Shown in pieces: positions 62,017 through 64,000 of a stretch of DNA of 64,000 nucleotides. The position numbers and the translations under genes are program-made. Numbering within the stretch: position 1 is the stretch's first letter; each line of letters opens with the position of its first letter. Under the pieces are notes generated by a model. It made no database searches. It worked only from the letters and a program-made list of their open reading frames with translations, and was not told where the DNA came from. This DNA comes from JAFMDF01 sp965222705. GTDB taxonomy: Bacteria; Bacteroidota; Bacteroidia; Chitinophagales; Saprospiraceae. The stretch covers positions 124,001 through 188,000 of the forward strand of contig CBDCUO010000036.1 in assembly GCA_965222705.1 (NCBI GenBank), given 5' to 3'.

Positions 62017-63468
62017 ATGTTATATCCTCAAATTTTTTCAGAATTCACTAAAAATTTTGTAGTCAATTATCATAGAAGTCATCGAGGAATCGGCATTGAG
62101 TGTGAAATCCCTGTGGTAACTAGTTTAGGAGAAGCCATTCCACTTTCTATAATCCAAAAAATGTATAAATTTTTAGAAAAGAGAGGGTTTCAGCTTAAAA
62201 AAGAATCGGCTTCTACTCAAACCGTTGCGGCTACAAAAGTAAATATAGAAAGTGCTATCCATTTTGATTTCCCCATTGACACAATTACCACAGATGCGGG
62301 TATAGGAATTTTGGAAATTGCCTTAGCTCCTCAACTTAATCTACATGAAGTACAATCCCAACTTAACAAAATATTGATAATTCTAATTGAATATTTTGAT
62401 ACACAAAATTGCCAAATGTTGGGCTATGGGATTCAGCCACTCACTCCTCCATCTCGGAAATTATTGATGCCAAAGGAACGCTATCTATTTTATGAACAAC
62501 TTTCAGGTAATCAGACTATTCCAAAATCCCGAGGCGCAGATGCTCATTTATTGACCATAACCGCTTCTAATCAATGCCATATTGATATTAGTCAACAAGA
62601 GGCTATTCCTGCCATTAATGTTTTAAATGCCTTATCAGGGCTACAAATTGCCTTGCATGCAAATTCACCTATTTGGCAAGGAGCAATCGACCCTACTTTT
62701 AAAGCTAATCGAGAAATTTTTTGGGATTTGTGCTACCCAGAGAGACTCAATCAAATAGGAATCCCGCCAAAATTTAAATCCATTGAAGACTATATTCAAT
62801 ACCTACTACAATTCAAGCCCATGTTGGTTAAAAGAGGAAAACAACTCCTGAAAGTACTAGGCAAAACCACTTTTAAAAAATTTTTACTAGATGGTACGCC
62901 ATCAATTGGCAAAACTTTAAATGGCAAGTCGGTTGTTATTCATCCAAGCGTAAAGGATATTCACGCTCTAAATTCTTTCTGTTATTTTAACGCCCGATTA
63001 GTTCCTAAACATGGCACTATTGAAAGTCGTATGTGTTGTCAACAACCTCCAAAAGAAACCCTAACTTCAGCTGCTTTAACCTTAGGAATACTGGAAAATT
63101 TGGAGGCTGCCAATCAACTAATGGATAAATTGCCTTGGAAAACATGGCAATTACTGCGAAAAGCTACTGCTCGAACTTCCTTTGAAACACTTATTGGTAA
63201 AAAAAGTATTTTGTCAGCATTAATCAGAATTATACACATTGCCAAAAAAGGTCTTCAAAAGAGAAAGTTAGGAGAAGAAATATTTCTAGCCCCTTTGATT
63301 AAGCGACTAAAACATCAGCAAAGCCCAGCAGATATGGCTATTACTATTTTTAAAAAGCAAGGATTACCAGCTTTACTACAGCATTACAGCTTCAAGAAGG
63401 AAGATTTTGTAACATCTAAAGCACATACGCTTGAAAGTCAATTTTTGTACGAAGGACTTGAAGAATAG
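62017..63468 (+). CDS. Glutamate-cysteine ligase-like protein (GCS2 family)
   Basis: The 483-residue protein has the GCS2 fold motifs: HRGIGIECEIPVVTSLG at the N terminus, TITTDAGIGILEIALAPQLN, ASNQCHIDISQQEA, LQIALHANSPIWQGAID and GTIESRMCCQQPP. No CBS domains are present, unlike the gene at 34967, and the two are only distantly similar. It is probably a ligase joining glutamate to an amine or cysteine; the exact reaction is unknown. It is the penultimate gene of the island. Confidence 0.85.
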   Translation: MLYPQIFSEFTKNFVVNYHRSHRGIGIECEIPVVTSLGEAIPLSIIQKMYKFLEKRGFQLKKESASTQTVAATKVNIESAIHFDFPIDTITTDAGIGILEIALAPQLNLHEVQSQLNKILIILIEYFDTQNCQMLGYGIQPLTPPSRKLLMPKERYLFYEQLSGNQTIPKSRGADAHLLTITASNQCHIDISQQEAIPAINVLNALSGLQIALHANSPIWQGAIDPTFKANREIFWDLCYPERLNQIGIPPKFKSIEDYIQYLLQFKPMLVKRGKQLLKVLGKTTFKKFLLDGTPSIGKTLNGKSVVIHPSVKDIHALNSFCYFNARLVPKHGTIESRMCCQQPPKETLTSAALTLGILENLEAANQLMDKLPWKTWQLLRKATARTSFETLIGKKSILSALIRIIHIAKKGLQKRKLGEEIFLAPLIKRLKHQQSPADMAITIFKKQGLPALLQHYSFKKEDFVTSKAHTLESQFLYEGLEE

Positions 63469-63497
63469 CTAAGTCAAAAATTTATAAAAATAAAAAA

Positions 63498-63782
63498 ATG
63501 TCAACCACTCAATATAGCGATAAATCAATAACCGAAGGCTACGTAGCGGGAATAGCATCCTTGATAGTTTCTATATTGTGGATGTTTTATGCCCCTTTTC
63601 ATCCAATGATAATTTTTGTTCCTTTCCTGATAGGTCTTTTTTGTCTGTCGCTTTCTACACTTTGGGTACTATCAAAAGAAAAGTCGATAAAGGAATGGTT
63701 CTCTAACCAACCCTTTCGCTACCTTATAGTAGGGTTTATAGAAGTAGCTTTGATTATTGGATTCTTCTTAATTTGTTCCTGA
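63498..63782 (+). CDS. Small membrane protein, unknown function
   Basis: The 94-residue protein has three hydrophobic segments (about 13-30, 34-57 and 74-93) separated by a short charged loop (SKEKSIKEWFSNQP). It starts 30 bp after the GCS2 gene and is probably in the same transcript. I recognise no family. The remaining 218 bases of the window after it hold nothing I can support. Confidence 0.65.
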   Translation: MSTTQYSDKSITEGYVAGIASLIVSILWMFYAPFHPMIIFVPFLIGLFCLSLSTLWVLSKEKSIKEWFSNQPFRYLIVGFIEVALIIGFFLICS

Positions 63783-64000
63783 GATAAAATTGGAGGCCTA
63801 TTTGATAAAGGATTTAAGGGTTAATTGCAAATTTGTTTTTACCTTACACAAGAATATTCTCGTAGTCAAGAGATACCAATGACTAAATACTCTCCACACA
63901 AACAGGTTATATCACATCCTTAGTAATTTTTCTTCTTTTTTAATTTTCAACATACCTTTGAGTTGGCTAAACATCCGAATGAGTAATTTAAAATCATCAT

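Noticed and set aside
1..64000. CRISPR array, rRNA or complete prophage
   Set aside because: No regularly spaced direct repeats, no rRNA-like sequence and no phage structural or integrase genes were seen.

Overview
The window reads as a chromosomal piece of a Bacteroidota bacterium, most likely from the Saprospiria (family placement is inference). The sequence-level reasons are: two secreted proteins with type IX secretion (T9SS) C-terminal sorting domains, a TamL lipoprotein, an HU-CCDC81/SPOR protein, DUF4783 and DUF6794 proteins, a long-form GAPDH, few Shine-Dalgarno sites, and upstream boxes of the Bacteroidota -7 type TAnnTTTG.

Layout. 1-16.5 kb is mostly ordinary core genome: the C-terminal part of a beta-propeller/beta-barrel protein, a frameshifted DUF6794 gene, a small membrane protein whose 5' end is triplicated around two copies of a ~148-bp inverted-repeat element, HU/SPOR, Lrp/AsnC, PLP decarboxylase, macro domain, IscS-IscA, a TPR protein, acetyl-CoA synthetase, a retropepsin-like protease and GAPDH. 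An intact ISL3-family IS with 8-bp target duplications sits at 16.5-17.7 kb, followed by a frameshifted lipoprotein gene with zinc-ribbon-like repeats. 18-43.7 kb holds housekeeping and envelope genes: an acyl-CoA synthetase-TruB fusion, SRPBCC/GyrI-like protein, acyl-ACP thioesterase, MsbA-like ABC exporter, phosphofructokinase, sugar kinase, TamL, SpoU methyltransferase, phosphoesterase, EamA transporter, peroxiredoxin, ClpS, hydrolase, HIT protein, a GCS2-CBS fusion, DUF4197, a FolB-CWC fusion, a dockerin-like T9SS protein, a thioredoxin-like protein and a sulfotransferase. 44.3-49.3 kb is one giant CUB/T9SS surface protein split by a single-base frameshift.

49.5-57.1 kb is a mobile-element zone. 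An IS4-family element splits a SAM methyltransferase gene, an IS5-family element splits a yitT-like gene, and a decayed Tn3-family transposon retains its serine resolvase. For both split genes, removing the IS and one target-site copy restores the reading frame.

53.2-63.8 kb looks like an accessory stress or envelope island: AraC-type regulator, cupin, YitT (broken), CsbD-like protein, a secreted three-repeat protein, three tiny proteins, three RRM RNA-binding proteins around a SulP transporter, a second GCS2-family ligase and a small membrane protein. Two genes of this island share a gapless 71-nt upstream element ending in a TAnnTTTG box; it is the best candidate here for an undescribed regulon, with the neighbouring AraC-type protein as the obvious candidate activator.

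Dispersed palindromes recur between genes: a TTTGACAA family at five loci, an AGTACTTTGTAAA palindrome, and a CATCCCGAATTTT hairpin family. Five genes carry single-base frameshifts, most at short homopolymers, so consensus errors should be excluded before any is called a pseudogene. No tRNA, rRNA or CRISPR array was seen.
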